Below, one piece after another: positions 45,257-54,667 of a stretch of DNA of 64,000 nucleotides (its first letter is position 1; every line of letters starts with the position of its first letter). This stretch comes from Caballeronia turbans. Its GTDB lineage: Bacteria; Pseudomonadota; Gammaproteobacteria; Burkholderiales; Burkholderiaceae. A program made the position numbers and the translations under genes. The stretch is taken from assembly GCA_001544655.2 (NCBI GenBank), contig FCOD02000016.1, positions 99,016 through 163,015 on the forward strand, given 5' to 3'. The notes under the pieces are model-generated. The model searched no databases, had not been told where the DNA came from, and saw nothing but the letters and a program-made list of their open reading frames with translations.

Positions 45257-45736
45257 TCAGATCGCCCGGCTGCGCGTGGCGGGAACGGGCGCGGGCCCGG
45301 CGGCCGCATGCTTGAGCAGCACCGGCGCAAGCTCGCCCGCGACCCGGATGCTCGACACGACGACCATGCGCACGCCGCTGCCCTCGGTCAGCGTGCGCAG
45401 CGTTTCGCGCGTCGTTGCGCGCGCCGCGATGCGCGGCTCGATCACGATCAGGCCGCGGCAATATGCGGCGAGCATCGCGCGATGCGTGCGCATCCAGGCG
45501 GCGCGCAGACGCGCGTCGTCGGCGGTTTCGTTCTCGTCGTGCTCGGCCACCAGCACGAAGGGCGTCGCGAGCGCCAGGAGGCGTCGCATCTGCGCACTCC
45601 ATGCGAACGCGTAACCAGGTTTCACGGCGCGAGGACGCAGGCGCACGAGCGGGAATCGGCTCGCATCGAAAAGGCGCTCGTCGAGTGCGAGCGAGGGCAG
45701 CGTGACGGGTGTCGAAGTGGAATCGGCGGCGTTCAC
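45257..45736 (-). CDS. Small protein of unknown function, second gene of a Fur-box pair
   Basis: A 159-residue protein starting with a GTG at 45736 that overlaps the stop of the upstream gene (GTGA), so its translation is probably coupled. The sequence has a folded core (FPLVRLRPRAVKPGYAFAWSAQMRRLLALATPFVLVAEHDENE...RGLIVIEPRIAARATTRETLRTLTEG..RMVVVSS) with alternating beta strands and helices and no membrane segment. I do not recognise the family. A longer 224-codon frame exists, but its extra part lies in the overlapping upstream gene. Confidence 0.65.
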   Translation of the reverse strand: MNAADSTSTPVTLPSLALDERLFDASRFPLVRLRPRAVKPGYAFAWSAQMRRLLALATPFVLVAEHDENETADDARLRAAWMRTHRAMLAAYCRGLIVIEPRIAARATTRETLRTLTEGSGVRMVVVSSIRVAGELAPVLLKHAAAGPAPVPATRSRAI

Positions 45737-45999
45737 AGCGGTTTCGGGCTCCAGTAGTTCAGCGCGGCGACGAGCGACGGCCAGCGCGAACGCCGCGGCG
45801 TCACGCGTTTCCTGGGCTGCGTGACGCGCGGCGGACGACGCGTCGCTTCCTTCGGCGCCTGAGTGGCCGCTTCGCTCCATGCGCGGCGCGTGGTTTCGAG
45901 AACCTTGGCGGCGTTCGTCGAAATCGCGCAACGCTCGTCCATCTCGCGCGGCGGACGCTCTTTACCCGTGATGCCGCTGGCGGTGAAATCGTTGGTCAT
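45733..45999 (-). CDS. Small basic protein behind a Fur box
   Basis: An 88-residue protein with an acidic-to-neutral N-terminal half (MTNDFTASGITGKERPPREMDERCAIST) and a very basic C-terminal half (RRPPRVTQPRKRVTPRRSRWPSLVAALNYWSPKPL). GGGAGGT precedes the ATG at a good distance, and a Fur box lies 55-73 nt upstream. Family unknown; HemP was considered because of iron control, but its motif is absent. First gene of a two-gene unit. Confidence 0.6.
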   Translation of the reverse strand: MTNDFTASGITGKERPPREMDERCAISTNAAKVLETTRRAWSEAATQAPKEATRRPPRVTQPRKRVTPRRSRWPSLVAALNYWSPKPL

Positions 46000-46053
46000 G
46001 TCGTCGGACCTCCCGTTTGCTCGATGACTGCCTCACGTCGAGCGACTCATTGT

Positions 46054-46072
46054 ATTGAGAATCATTCTCAAC
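46054..46072 (-). promoter_or_regulatory. Fur box
   Basis: A TGAGAAT-C-ATTCTCA palindrome (46056-46070), flanked by matching T and A to give a 17-bp perfect inverted repeat, fits the 7-1-7 ferric-uptake-regulator site. It stands just before the two-gene unit and about 60 nt past the end of mtnN. Iron-replete repression of the small genes is predicted. Confidence 0.85.
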
Positions 46073-46131
46073 TACAAGCGGGAATTTTCGATGAAAACCA
46101 GGACTACCGGAAGGCGAGCGTTGGCGATGAA

Positions 46132-46890
46132 TCAGGCGGCGGCGCGCAAGAACCGCGACAAGATGCCCGACGAGTAAGTCGCGGCGATCGACGTCAGGAA
46201 TTCGGCGAAGGATGCGGGCGCGGCAGCGTCGGCCGTATCGGAAATCGTGCGCACGACCGCGCACGGCACGTCGTGCTCGTAGCAGACCTGCGCGATGGCC
46301 GCGCCTTCCATTTCGACCGCGAGCGCGTCCGGCAAGGCAGCGCGCAATGCGAAGAGCGCGTCGTGGCTCGCGATGAAGCGATCGCCGCTCACAACGAGCC
46401 CGCGATGCACGCGCGGCGCGGCGACGGCGAAGCGTTCCGACAGCGCGCCGCCCTCCTCGGCGATGAACGCGCCGGCGGCCGCGGCGAGTACGTCGGAAAG
46501 CGGGCGATCGGCGTCGAACCCGGCGCGGTCGAGCAGCGGCACTTCGTAGCGCGCAAAGAGCGGCGATGCATCGAGATCGTGCTGCATCAACGCATCCGCG
46601 ACGACGACGTCGCCTACCTGCACATCCGCCCGCACGCCGCCCGCGACGCCGGTGAAGACGATGGCATCGGCCTCGAAGACGTGGATCAGCGCGCTCGCGG
46701 TCGCCGCCGCGGCGACCTTGCCGATGCGCGCCAGTGTGACCACGACGGCCCGGCCATGCGCCTCGCCGACGTAGTACTCGCGCCGCCCGAGCGTGACCGT
46801 GCGAACCTCGCCCGCCGCCTGCATCTGCGCGATCAGATCACCTAGTTCCTGCGGCAGCGCCGCCATGATCCCGAGCCGCTTCATGCTCAT
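46132..46890 (-). CDS. mtnN: 5'-methylthioadenosine/S-adenosylhomocysteine nucleosidase
   Basis: MtnN cleaves MTA and SAH to adenine and the thio-ribose, clearing by-products of polyamine and methylation reactions. The 252-residue PNP-fold protein shows MKRLGIMAALPQELGDL at the start, VFTGVAGGVRADVQVGDVVVAD, the substrate motif VEMEGAAIAQVCYEHDVPCAVVRTISDTAD with the catalytic Glu and Asp. ATG at 46890 overlaps the uvrD stop by 4 nt, so it is translated from the uvrD message. Confidence 0.93.
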   Translation of the reverse strand: MSMKRLGIMAALPQELGDLIAQMQAAGEVRTVTLGRREYYVGEAHGRAVVVTLARIGKVAAAATASALIHVFEADAIVFTGVAGGVRADVQVGDVVVADALMQHDLDASPLFARYEVPLLDRAGFDADRPLSDVLAAAAGAFIAEEGGALSERFAVAAPRVHRGLVVSGDRFIASHDALFALRAALPDALAVEMEGAAIAQVCYEHDVPCAVVRTISDTADAAAPASFAEFLTSIAATYSSGILSRFLRAAA

Positions 46891-49253
46891 TCCACGGCCT
46901 GGAGCTTCGCGACCGAGAGCGCGAGCCATTTTTCGCCGTGGCGCTTGAAGCGCACTTGCGCGCGCGCGTCGCCGCCGGAGCCTTCGAGCGCCGTCACGGT
47001 GCCTTCGCCGAACTTCGTGTGAAACACGGCCTGGCCGACCTTGAAGCCGGACTCGGCCGCGCGCTGCTCGTTCGCGAACGCGGGCAGCGTGGCGCTCGCC
47101 TGGCTGCCGCCGTAGGTCGAACCCCCGCGTTCCTGGCCGGGACGCGCGAACCAGTCGCGGCCCCAGCCGGCGTTGTCGGCGCGTCCGCCCCAGCGCGCGC
47201 CCGCCTCGATCTTCGGCGTGAGCCACTTGAGCGAGCCTTCCGGCAGTTCATCGAAGAATCGCGAGCGGATGTTGTAGCGCGTCTGACCGTGCAGCATGCG
47301 GCTCTGCGCGAACGACAGATAAAGCCGCTCCTTCGCCCGCGTGATCGCCACGTACATGAGACGCCGCTCCTCCTCCAGCCCGTCCGATTCCTGCGCGCTG
47401 TTCTCGTGCGGGAACAAACCTTCTTCCAGCCCGGTGATGAACACCGCCGTGAACTCGAGGCCCTTCGCCGCGTGCACCGTCATGAGTTGCACGGCGTCCT
47501 GGCCGGCCTGCGCCTGGTTGTCGCCGGCTTCGAGCGACGCGTGCGACAGAAAACCGGCGAGCGGCGTCATCGTGTCGGGATTCTGCGCGGGATCGGCGAT
47601 GCCGGGCGCATCGAGCACTTCGATCTCGCCGTCCTCGCTCACCGCCGCGATCTCCGGCGCCGATGTCGCGCCCGGGCGCAGCGGAATCGAGCGCGCGGGC
47701 GTGTCGAGGCCGTACCCTTCCTCGCTGACGAACGCAGCCGCGGCGTTCACGAGTTCCTGCAAGTTCTCGAGACGATCCTGCCCTTCGCGCTCGGTTTCAT
47801 AGAATGCGGCGAGACCGCTCGCGCGCACGACGTATTCGACCGTTTCCGACAGGCTCATCTGCTGCGTCTCGGCGCGCATCTTTGCGATGAGCGTCGCGAA
47901 CGCGCCGAGGCTCGAGCCCGCCTTGCCGGTGACATACGGCACGGCGGCGGCCATCGAACAGTTGTAGAGACGCGCCGCGTCGGCCAGTTGCTCGATGGAA
48001 CGCGCACCGATGCCGCGCGTCGGGAAATTGACGACGCGCGCGAACGCGGTGTCGTCGTTCGGGTTGTCGATCAGACGCAGATACGCGAGCGCATGCTTCA
48101 CTTCCTGACGCTCGAAAAAGCGCAGGCCGCCATACACGCGATACGGAATGCCCGCGTTCACGAGCGTATGCTCGATGGTCCGCGACTGCGCGTTGCTGCG
48201 ATAAAGCACCGCGACCTCGCCGCGCGACACGCCCGTATTGATGAGCGCCTTGATCTCCTCGACGATCCAGCCCGCTTCCTGCGAATCCGTGGCGGCCTCG
48301 TAGACGCGCACCGGCTCGCCGTGGCCCGCGTCGGTGCGCAGATTCTTGCCGAGCCGCCGCGCGTTGTTCGCGATGAGATAGTTCGCCGTATCGAGAATGT
48401 GGCCGTGCGAGCGGTAGTTCTGCTCCAGCTTGATGAGATTGCGCACGCGAAACTCGCGCTCGAAGTCGTGCATGTTGCCGACGTTCGCGCCGCGGAATGC
48501 GTAGATCGACTGGTCGTCGTCGCCGACCGCGAAGATCGCGTTGTGCTCGCCCGCGAGCTGTTTCAGCCACGCATATTGCAGCTTGTTCGTGTCCTGAAAC
48601 TCGTCGACGAGAATGTTGCGAAAGCGCGCCTGATAGTGCGCGCGCAGCGGCGGATTGTGCGCGAGCAGCTCATGACAGCGCAGCAGCAGCTCCGGAAAGT
48701 CGACGACGCCCTCGCGCTGGCATTGCTGATCGTAAGCTTCGTAGAGCTCGACGAACTTGCGGTTGAACGCGTCGGTGGCATCGACGTCTTTCGGACGCAA
48801 GCCCTGCTCCTTCGCGTTGTTGATGAAGTACTGGAGGTTCTTCGCCGGATACTTTTCGTCGTCGACGTTCAGGCCCTTCATCAGACGCTTGATGGCCGAA
48901 AGCTGGTCGGCCGTATCGAGGATCTGGAAGGCCTGCGGCAGGCCGGCGTCGCGGTAATGCGCGCGCAGCATGCGGTTGCACAGGCCGTGAAAGGTGCCGA
49001 TCCACATCCCGCGCGTGTCGATCGGCAGAAGCGCGGAGAGACGCGCCATCATTTCGCGCGCGGCCTTGTTCGTGAAGGTGACGGCCAGCACCGTCGGCGG
49101 CGACGCATAGCCCTGCTGGATCAGCCATGCGATGCGTGTGATGAGCACGCGCGTCTTGCCGCTGCCGGCGCCCGCGAGAATGAGCGCGGGCTCGTTCGGC
49201 AGCGTCACGGCGGCAAGTTGTTCGGGGTTCAGATTCGCGAGCAGGTCGGGCAT
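46887..49253 (-). CDS. uvrD: UvrD/Rep-type DNA helicase (superfamily 1)
   Basis: A 788-residue 3'-5' helicase for nucleotide excision and mismatch repair. Motif I is AGAGSGKTRVLITRI (about 28-42), motif II VDEFQDTN, motif III FAVGDDDQSIYAFRGA, motif IV QNYRSHGHILDTAN, motif V VQLMTVHAAKGLEFTAVFITGLEEGLFPHE and motif VI EERRLMYVAITRAKERLYLS. The C-terminal Tudor-like piece (GQAVFHTKFGEGTVTALEGSG) that binds RNA polymerase is present. It begins a uvrD-mtnN unit. Confidence 0.95.
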   Translation of the reverse strand: MPDLLANLNPEQLAAVTLPNEPALILAGAGSGKTRVLITRIAWLIQQGYASPPTVLAVTFTNKAAREMMARLSALLPIDTRGMWIGTFHGLCNRMLRAHYRDAGLPQAFQILDTADQLSAIKRLMKGLNVDDEKYPAKNLQYFINNAKEQGLRPKDVDATDAFNRKFVELYEAYDQQCQREGVVDFPELLLRCHELLAHNPPLRAHYQARFRNILVDEFQDTNKLQYAWLKQLAGEHNAIFAVGDDDQSIYAFRGANVGNMHDFEREFRVRNLIKLEQNYRSHGHILDTANYLIANNARRLGKNLRTDAGHGEPVRVYEAATDSQEAGWIVEEIKALINTGVSRGEVAVLYRSNAQSRTIEHTLVNAGIPYRVYGGLRFFERQEVKHALAYLRLIDNPNDDTAFARVVNFPTRGIGARSIEQLADAARLYNCSMAAAVPYVTGKAGSSLGAFATLIAKMRAETQQMSLSETVEYVVRASGLAAFYETEREGQDRLENLQELVNAAAAFVSEEGYGLDTPARSIPLRPGATSAPEIAAVSEDGEIEVLDAPGIADPAQNPDTMTPLAGFLSHASLEAGDNQAQAGQDAVQLMTVHAAKGLEFTAVFITGLEEGLFPHENSAQESDGLEEERRLMYVAITRAKERLYLSFAQSRMLHGQTRYNIRSRFFDELPEGSLKWLTPKIEAGARWGGRADNAGWGRDWFARPGQERGGSTYGGSQASATLPAFANEQRAAESGFKVGQAVFHTKFGEGTVTALEGSGGDARAQVRFKRHGEKWLALSVAKLQAVE

Positions 49254-49309
49254 GGGAAAGTGCAGCGGCAGGAGAGCGGGCCAGAAATAATTCTGGCGAC
49301 GGGCCGGTC

Positions 49310-49315
49310 ATTATA
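49310..49315 (-). promoter_or_regulatory. -10 box of uvrD-mtnN
   Basis: Minus-strand TATAAT 57 nt before the uvrD ATG. It diverges from the valS -10 box; no clear -35 is seen. Confidence 0.45.
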
Positions 49316-49395
49316 AGACCGCGCTGATGGAGTCGCCGGCTGCCGCAGCGCGCCCGCCCACGGCCCGAATTCGTCCGACGGACCGCGCGGAACCT

Positions 49396-49401
49396 TATAA
49401 T
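49396..49401 (+). promoter_or_regulatory. -10 box of valS
   Basis: TATAAT 49 nt before the valS ATG in the gap shared with uvrD. No strong -35 is seen. Confidence 0.45.
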
Positions 49402-49449
49402 TGGGGATTCCCCCGCATTTTTTCACGCATTTTTCGGCAGATTCCACAA

Positions 49450-52317
49450 ATGAGCGACAGCACGCTTGCGAAGAGCTTCGAGCCTCAAAAGATCGAGTCC
49501 CAATGGGGCCCGGAATGGGAAAAACGCGGCCTTTGCGCGCCCACGTTCAAAGAAGGCGCGAAGAATTTCTCCATCCAGTTGCCGCCTCCGAACGTCACCG
49601 GGACGCTGCACATGGGGCATGCGTTCAACCAGACCATCATGGACGGTCTCACGCGCTATCACCGCATGCTCGGCGAGAACACGCTGTGGGTGCCGGGCAC
49701 GGACCACGCGGGCATCGCGACGCAGATCGTCGTCGAGCGCCAGCTCGACGCGCAGGGCGTCTCGCGCCACGACCTCGGCCGCGAGGAATTCCTGAAGCGC
49801 GTCTGGGCATGGAAGCAGCAGTCCGGCTCGACGATCACGAATCAGGTGCGCCGCCTCGGCGCGTCGATCGACTGGTCGCGCGAGTACTTCACGATGGACG
49901 ACAAGATGTCGGCCGCCGTGCGTGACGTATTCGTCACGCTCTACAAGCAAGGCCTCATCTACCGGGGCAAGCGTCTCGTGAACTGGGACCCGGTGCTCGG
50001 CACGGCCGTGTCGGATCTCGAAGTGGTGAGCGAGGAAGAGAACGGCAGCCTGTGGCATATCCGCTATCCGCTGCCGGACGGCTCCGGCCATCTGACGGTT
50101 GCGACGACGCGCCCCGAAACCATGCTCGGCGACGTCGCCGTGATGGTGCATCCGGATGACGAGCGCTATCAGCATCTGATCGGCAAGACGGTCGTGCTGC
50201 CGCTTTGCGATCGCGAAATCCCCGTCATCGCCGATGAATACGTCGATCGCGAATTCGGCACCGGCGTCGTGAAGGTCACGCCCGCCCACGATTTCAACGA
50301 CTACGCCGTCGGCCAGCGCCACAAGCTGCCGCAGATCGAGATCCTCACGCTCGACGCGAAGATCAACGACAACGCGCCCGAGAAGTATCGCGGCATGGAC
50401 CGCTTCGATGCGCGCAAGGAGGTCGTGAAGGATCTCGAAGCGCTCGGCCTGCTCGAATCCGTCAAGCCGCACAAGCTGATGGTGCCGCGCGGCGATCGCA
50501 CGCAGGTCGTGATCGAGCCGATGCTCACGGACCAATGGTTCGTCGCGATGACCAAGCCCGCGCCCGAAGGCACGTTCAATCCTGGCAAGTCGATCACGGA
50601 GACGTCGCTCGATGTCGTGAGAAGCGGCAGGATCAAGTTCGTGCCGGAGAACTGGACCACGACGTACTATCAGTGGCTCGAGGACATTCAGGACTGGTGC
50701 ATCTCGCGTCAGTTGTGGTGGGGCCATCAGATTCCCGCGTGGTACGGCGAGAACGGCGAGATCTTCGTCGCGAAGACCGAGGAAGAGGCCCGCGCCGATG
50801 CCGACGCGCAAGGCTACAAAGGGCCGCTCAAGCGCGATGAAGACGTGCTCGACACGTGGTTCTCCTCCGCGCTCGTGCCGTTCTCGTCGCTCGGCTGGCC
50901 GAACAAGACGAAGGAGCTCGAGGCATTCCTGCCCTCTTCCGTGCTCGTGACCGGTTTCGACATCATCTTCTTCTGGGTCGCCAGAATGGTGATGATGACG
51001 ACGCATTTCACCGGAAAGGTGCCGTTCGACACCGTCTATGTGCACGGCCTCGTGCGTGACGCCGAAGGTCAGAAGATGTCGAAGAGCAAGGGCAACACGC
51101 TCGACCCGATCGACATCGTGGACGGCATCGATCTCGAATCGCTCGTCGCGAAGCGCACGACGGGCCTCATGAACCCGAAGGCCGCCGCGCAGATCGAGAA
51201 GAAGACGCGCAAGGAATTCCCCGAAGGCATTCCGTCGTTCGGCACGGATGCGCTGCGCTTCACGATGGCGTCGATGGCCACGCTCGGCCGCAACGTGAAC
51301 TTCGACCTCGCGCGCTGCGAGGGCTATCGCAACTTCTGCAACAAGCTGTGGAACGCCACGCGTTTCGTGTTGATGAATTGCGAAGGCCACGATTGCGGCT
51401 TCGCGAATCCGGGCGCGTGCAAGCCGGGCGATTGCGGTCCGGGCGGCTACACCGATTTCTCGCAGGCCGACTTCTGGATCGTGTCGCTGCTTCAGCGCGT
51501 GGAGGCGGAAGTCGAGAAGGGCTTCGCGGACTATCGATTCGACAACGTAGCGAACGCGATTTACAAGTTCGTGTGGGATGAATACTGCGACTGGTATCTC
51601 GAACTCGCGAAGGTGCAAATCCAGAACGGCACGCCGGAACAGCAGACCGCGACGCGCCGCACGCTGTTGCGCGTGCTGGAAACGGTGCTGCGCCTTGCAC
51701 ATCCGATCATTCCGTTCATCACCGAGGCGCTGTGGCAGAAGGTCGCTCCGCTGACCGACGCGTTCCCGTCGGGCGCGAAGGAAGGCGACGTTTCGATCAT
51801 GACGCAGCCCTACCCGCGCGCCGAGCAGAAAAAGATCGACGAATCCGCGGAACAGTGGGCCGCCGAACTGAAGAGTGTCATCGATGCATGTCGTAATCTG
51901 CGTGGCGAAATGAATCTGTCGCCCGCGGTGAAGGTGCCGTTGCTCGCGCACGGCGACGCGGCGCGCCTCACCACGTTCGCGCCGTATATCGCCGCCCTCG
52001 CGCGTCTTTCCGAAGTGAAGATCATCGACGACGAAGCCGCCCTCGACAAAGAGGCTCATGGCGCGCCGGTCGCGATCGTCGGCACGAGCAAGCTCGTGCT
52101 GAAAGTCGAGATCGATGTCGCCGCGGAGCGTGAGCGTCTGACGAAGGAAGTGGACCGGCTGAATGCCGAGATCGCTAAATGTAACGCGAAGCTGGGGAAT
52201 GAAAGCTTTGTTGCAAAAGCACCGGCGGCCGTCGTTGAACAGGAGCGCAAAAGGCTGGCAGAATACGGAACCACCATCGAGAAACTTCAGGCCCAATTAT
52301 TGCGTCTGCCCGCCTGA
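49450..52317 (+). CDS. valS: Valyl-tRNA synthetase, class I
   Basis: A 955-residue enzyme that charges tRNA-Val and edits Thr. The HIGH motif is in [16 protein letters not shown], the KMSKS motif in [15 protein letters not shown], and the CP1 editing domain lies between ([19 protein letters not shown]). The anticodon-binding domain and a C-terminal coiled coil ([24 protein letters not shown]) follow. [10 protein letters not shown] at 49450 is the family-like start; the frame upstream to 49327 is not supported. Confidence 0.97.
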   Translation: MSDSTLAKSFEPQKIESQWGPEWEKRGLCAPTFKEGAKNFSIQLPPPNVTGTLHMGHAFNQTIMDGLTRYHRMLGENTLWVPGTDHAGIATQIVVERQLDAQGVSRHDLGREEFLKRVWAWKQQSGSTITNQVRRLGASIDWSREYFTMDDKMSAAVRDVFVTLYKQGLIYRGKRLVNWDPVLGTAVSDLEVVSEEENGSLWHIRYPLPDGSGHLTVATTRPETMLGDVAVMVHPDDERYQHLIGKTVVLPLCDREIPVIADEYVDREFGTGVVKVTPAHDFNDYAVGQRHKLPQIEILTLDAKINDNAPEKYRGMDRFDARKEVVKDLEALGLLESVKPHKLMVPRGDRTQVVIEPMLTDQWFVAMTKPAPEGTFNPGKSITETSLDVVRSGRIKFVPENWTTTYYQWLEDIQDWCISRQLWWGHQIPAWYGENGEIFVAKTEEEARADADAQGYKGPLKRDEDVLDTWFSSALVPFSSLGWPNKTKELEAFLPSSVLVTGFDIIFFWVARMVMMTTHFTGKVPFDTVYVHGLVRDAEGQKMSKSKGNTLDPIDIVDGIDLESLVAKRTTGLMNPKAAAQIEKKTRKEFPEGIPSFGTDALRFTMASMATLGRNVNFDLARCEGYRNFCNKLWNATRFVLMNCEGHDCGFANPGACKPGDCGPGGYTDFSQADFWIVSLLQRVEAEVEKGFADYRFDNVANAIYKFVWDEYCDWYLELAKVQIQNGTPEQQTATRRTLLRVLETVLRLAHPIIPFITEALWQKVAPLTDAFPSGAKEGDVSIMTQPYPRAEQKKIDESAEQWAAELKSVIDACRNLRGEMNLSPAVKVPLLAHGDAARLTTFAPYIAALARLSEVKIIDDEAALDKEAHGAPVAIVGTSKLVLKVEIDVAAERERLTKEVDRLNAEIAKCNAKLGNESFVAKAPAAVVEQERKRLAEYGTTIEKLQAQLLRLPA

Positions 52318-52395
52318 AATTGGGGGTTCGAATCATTTATCGATCCGTTCCGGTTGTCTCGACGTTTCAATGATTAAGAGGATCAGGGTCATCAC

Positions 52396-53277
52396 ATGCT
52401 AAAAGTTACCAAAGCGGTTTTTCCCGTCGCGGGTCTGGGCACGCGGTTCCTACCGGCGACCAAGGCAAGCCCGAAGGAAATGCTGCCTGTCGTGGACAAG
52501 CCGCTGATTCAGTACGCGGTCGAGGAAGCGATGGCGGCCGGCATTACAGAAATGATCTTCGTGACGGGTCGCAGCAAGCGTGCCATCGAAGACCATTTCG
52601 ACAAGTCCTATGAGATCGAAGCGGAACTCGAGGCGCGCGGCAAGGACAAGCTGCTCGAACTCGTGCGCAGCATCAAGCCGAGCCACGTGGACTGCTTCTA
52701 TGTTCGTCAGGCCGAAGCACTCGGTCTCGGCCACGCGGTGCTGTGCGCCGAGAAGCTCGTCGGCGACAACCCGTTCGCCGTGATCCTCGCGGACGACTTG
52801 CTGTACGGCAAGCCGCCCGTCATGACGCAGATGATCGAAGTGTTCGACCACTATCACAGCTCGGTGATCGGCGTCGAAGAAATCCCGCCTGAGGAATCGA
52901 AGTCTTACGGGGTCATCGACGGCAAGGAGTGGGAAGACAATATCTTCAAGCTCGCGGGCATCGTCGAGAAGCCGGAACCGGCCGTGGCGCCGTCGAACCT
53001 GGGCGTGGTCGGCCGTTACGTGCTCAAGCCGCGCATCTTCGATCACATCCGCGCGCTGAAGCCGGGCGCGGGCGGCGAACTGCAACTGACGGACGCGATC
53101 CAATCGCTGCTGTCGGACGAGCAAGTGCTCGCGTACAAGTACCACGGCACCCGTTTCGATTGCGGCAGCAAGCTGGGCTATCTGAAGGCCACGGTGGAGT
53201 TCGCCCTGCGTCATCCGGAAGTGAAGGCCGATTTCGAGGAATACCTGCGCAACCGCGCGCCGATTCTCGAAGGCTGA
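52396..53277 (+). CDS. galU: UTP-glucose-1-phosphate uridylyltransferase
   Basis: GalU makes UDP-glucose for LPS core, exopolysaccharide and glycolipids. The 293-residue protein has the nucleotide loop VFPVAGLGTRFLPATKASPKEMLPVVDKPLIQYAVEEA, the ILADDLLYG metal site and the GIVEKPEPAVAPSNLGVVGRY segment. It may supply UDP-glucose to glycolipid synthesis of the kind proposed near 20 kb, but nothing ties the two loci directly. Closed by a strong terminator. Confidence 0.96.
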   Translation: MLKVTKAVFPVAGLGTRFLPATKASPKEMLPVVDKPLIQYAVEEAMAAGITEMIFVTGRSKRAIEDHFDKSYEIEAELEARGKDKLLELVRSIKPSHVDCFYVRQAEALGLGHAVLCAEKLVGDNPFAVILADDLLYGKPPVMTQMIEVFDHYHSSVIGVEEIPPEESKSYGVIDGKEWEDNIFKLAGIVEKPEPAVAPSNLGVVGRYVLKPRIFDHIRALKPGAGGELQLTDAIQSLLSDEQVLAYKYHGTRFDCGSKLGYLKATVEFALRHPEVKADFEEYLRNRAPILEG

Positions 53278-53301
53278 AGCACTGGCCGATCCGGTTGAAC
53301 A

Positions 53302-53333
53302 AAAATGCCCGTCACCTGCGTGACGGGCATTTT
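53302..53333 (+). terminator. Terminator after galU
   Basis: AAAATGCCCGTCA and TGACGGGCATTTT, perfect 13-nt arms with a 6-nt loop, lie 25 nt past the galU stop. The symmetric A/T ends allow it to serve tusA, which converges from the right. Confidence 0.92.
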
Positions 53334-53358
53334 GTCTTTGGACGCCTGTTTGTCTCTT

Positions 53359-53586
53359 TCAGCGACGACGCATCAGAAAAATAAACGTCTTGTCCTGCGA
53401 CGTCGACTCGACGATCTCGTTGCCGGTCTGCTTGGCGAACGCCGCGAAATCGCGCTGCGATCCCGGGTCGGTTGCGAGCACTTTCAGAATCTGACCGCTC
53501 GTCATGTCGGCGAGCGCCTTCTTGGCCCGCAGAATCGGCAACGGACAGTTGAGCCCGCGCGCGTCGACTTCCTTGTGAACTTCCAT
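53359..53586 (-). CDS. TusA-family sulfurtransferase
   Basis: A 75-residue protein with the TusA/SirA fold. The active Cys is residue 14 in RGLNCPLPILRAKKAL. TusA relays sulfur for 2-thiouridine in tRNA and for other pathways. Length and motif are typical. The start at 53586 is close to the only sensible one. Confidence 0.93.
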   Translation of the reverse strand: MEVHKEVDARGLNCPLPILRAKKALADMTSGQILKVLATDPGSQRDFAAFAKQTGNEIVESTSQDKTFIFLMRRR

Positions 53587-53650
53587 CGCGATTGAACCTT
53601 TCTTTGCCTGTGGGTGAGCGCTCGGTGAAGGTTCGATTCTAGCGCAGCAG

Positions 53651-54667
53651 TCACAACTCCACCGCCCGCCCGCTTTCATAAGCCTGCCGCATCGCGATGC
53701 CGATACGCGTCGCTTCCCGCGCATCTTCCAGTGTGAGCCCGGTCGGTCTCCCGTCCGCGAGCAACGCCACGAACGCCTGTGTCTCGCGCAAAAACGCATC
53801 CTCGAAGCGCTCGAAGAACGTCGGCGTGCAGGCATTGCGCATACCGTTTGCATCGGCGATCTCGACGCGGTTCGCGCGCGGATTGCGCCCCACCGACAGC
53901 GCGCCCGCCGTGCCGATCACCTCCGTCTGCGTGTCGTGCCCATGCGCCATCGTGCGCGATGCGTACAACACCGCAATCCGCCCGTCCTCGAACTCGATGG
54001 TGCCCACGCCGTTGTCGATGTCGCCGCACTCGCGCAAGCCGTCGTGAATCGCAATGGTGCCGCTCGCATATACGCGCCGGGCGCGCGGATTGCCGAGCAG
54101 CCAGCGCGCGAGATCGATGTCATGCACGCTGCAATCGAGAAAGAGCCCGCCCGATGTCGGCGCGAATCGCACGAAGAAGCCGTCCGGATCGTTCTTGTCG
54201 CAGGTCTGCGAGCGCACCATGAAGGGCCGGCCGATCGCCCCTTTCGCGATGCTGTCGAACGCATCGCGATAGCTCGCATCGAAGCGCCGCACGAAGCCGA
54301 TCATCACATGCAGATGCGCATGACGCGCATGTTCTTCCAGCACGGCGTCGCATTCGGCGAGATCGAGCGACAGCGGCTTCTCGCAGAACACGTGCTTGCC
54401 CGCGCGCAATGCGGCGATGATCTGCCGCGCATGCAGCGACGTGGGCGTGACGAGCCACACCGCGTCGATGGAAGCGTCCGCGAGCAGTTCATCGTAGTCC
54501 GCATGTAGCGACAACTCGGGCAACGACGCCTCCGCCCACGCACGCTCTTCCTTCACCGGGCTGCACGCCGCGACGAGTCTCGCGCCCGGCACGTGCCACG
54601 CGAGATTTTCCGCATGCCGGCGCCCGAGCCGCCCCAGTCCGACGATACCGACGCGCAACGGATTCAT
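53651..54667 (-). CDS. Gfo/Idh/MocA family oxidoreductase (inositol 2-dehydrogenase-like)
   Basis: A 338-residue NAD(P)-dependent sugar/polyol dehydrogenase. The Rossmann motif GIVGLGRLGRRHAENL opens the protein, and GKHVFCEKPLSLDLAECD supplies the catalytic Lys of the EKP motif. The C-terminal part has GGLFLDCSVHDIDLARWLLG with the conserved Asp-x3-Asp. Its ATG overlaps the iolG stop by 4 nt. It may act on scyllo-inositol or another isomer; the substrate is inferred from its neighbours. Confidence 0.9.
   Translation of the reverse strand: MNPLRVGIVGLGRLGRRHAENLAWHVPGARLVAACSPVKEERAWAEASLPELSLHADYDELLADASIDAVWLVTPTSLHARQIIAALRAGKHVFCEKPLSLDLAECDAVLEEHARHAHLHVMIGFVRRFDASYRDAFDSIAKGAIGRPFMVRSQTCDKNDPDGFFVRFAPTSGGLFLDCSVHDIDLARWLLGNPRARRVYASGTIAIHDGLRECGDIDNGVGTIEFEDGRIAVLYASRTMAHGHDTQTEVIGTAGALSVGRNPRANRVEIADANGMRNACTPTFFERFEDAFLRETQAFVALLADGRPTGLTLEDAREATRIGIAMRQAYESGRAVEL

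Noticed and set aside
45733-45999. HemP-like haemin uptake protein
   Set aside because: Fur box suggested it, but the short HemP motif is absent.
46938-49316. 792-codon frame antisense to uvrD
   Set aside because: Mirrors the uvrD frame, composition is Arg/Val/Leu-biased and no domain is visible.
49423-52296. 957-codon frame antisense to valS
   Set aside because: Shadow of valS, whose motifs are unequivocal.
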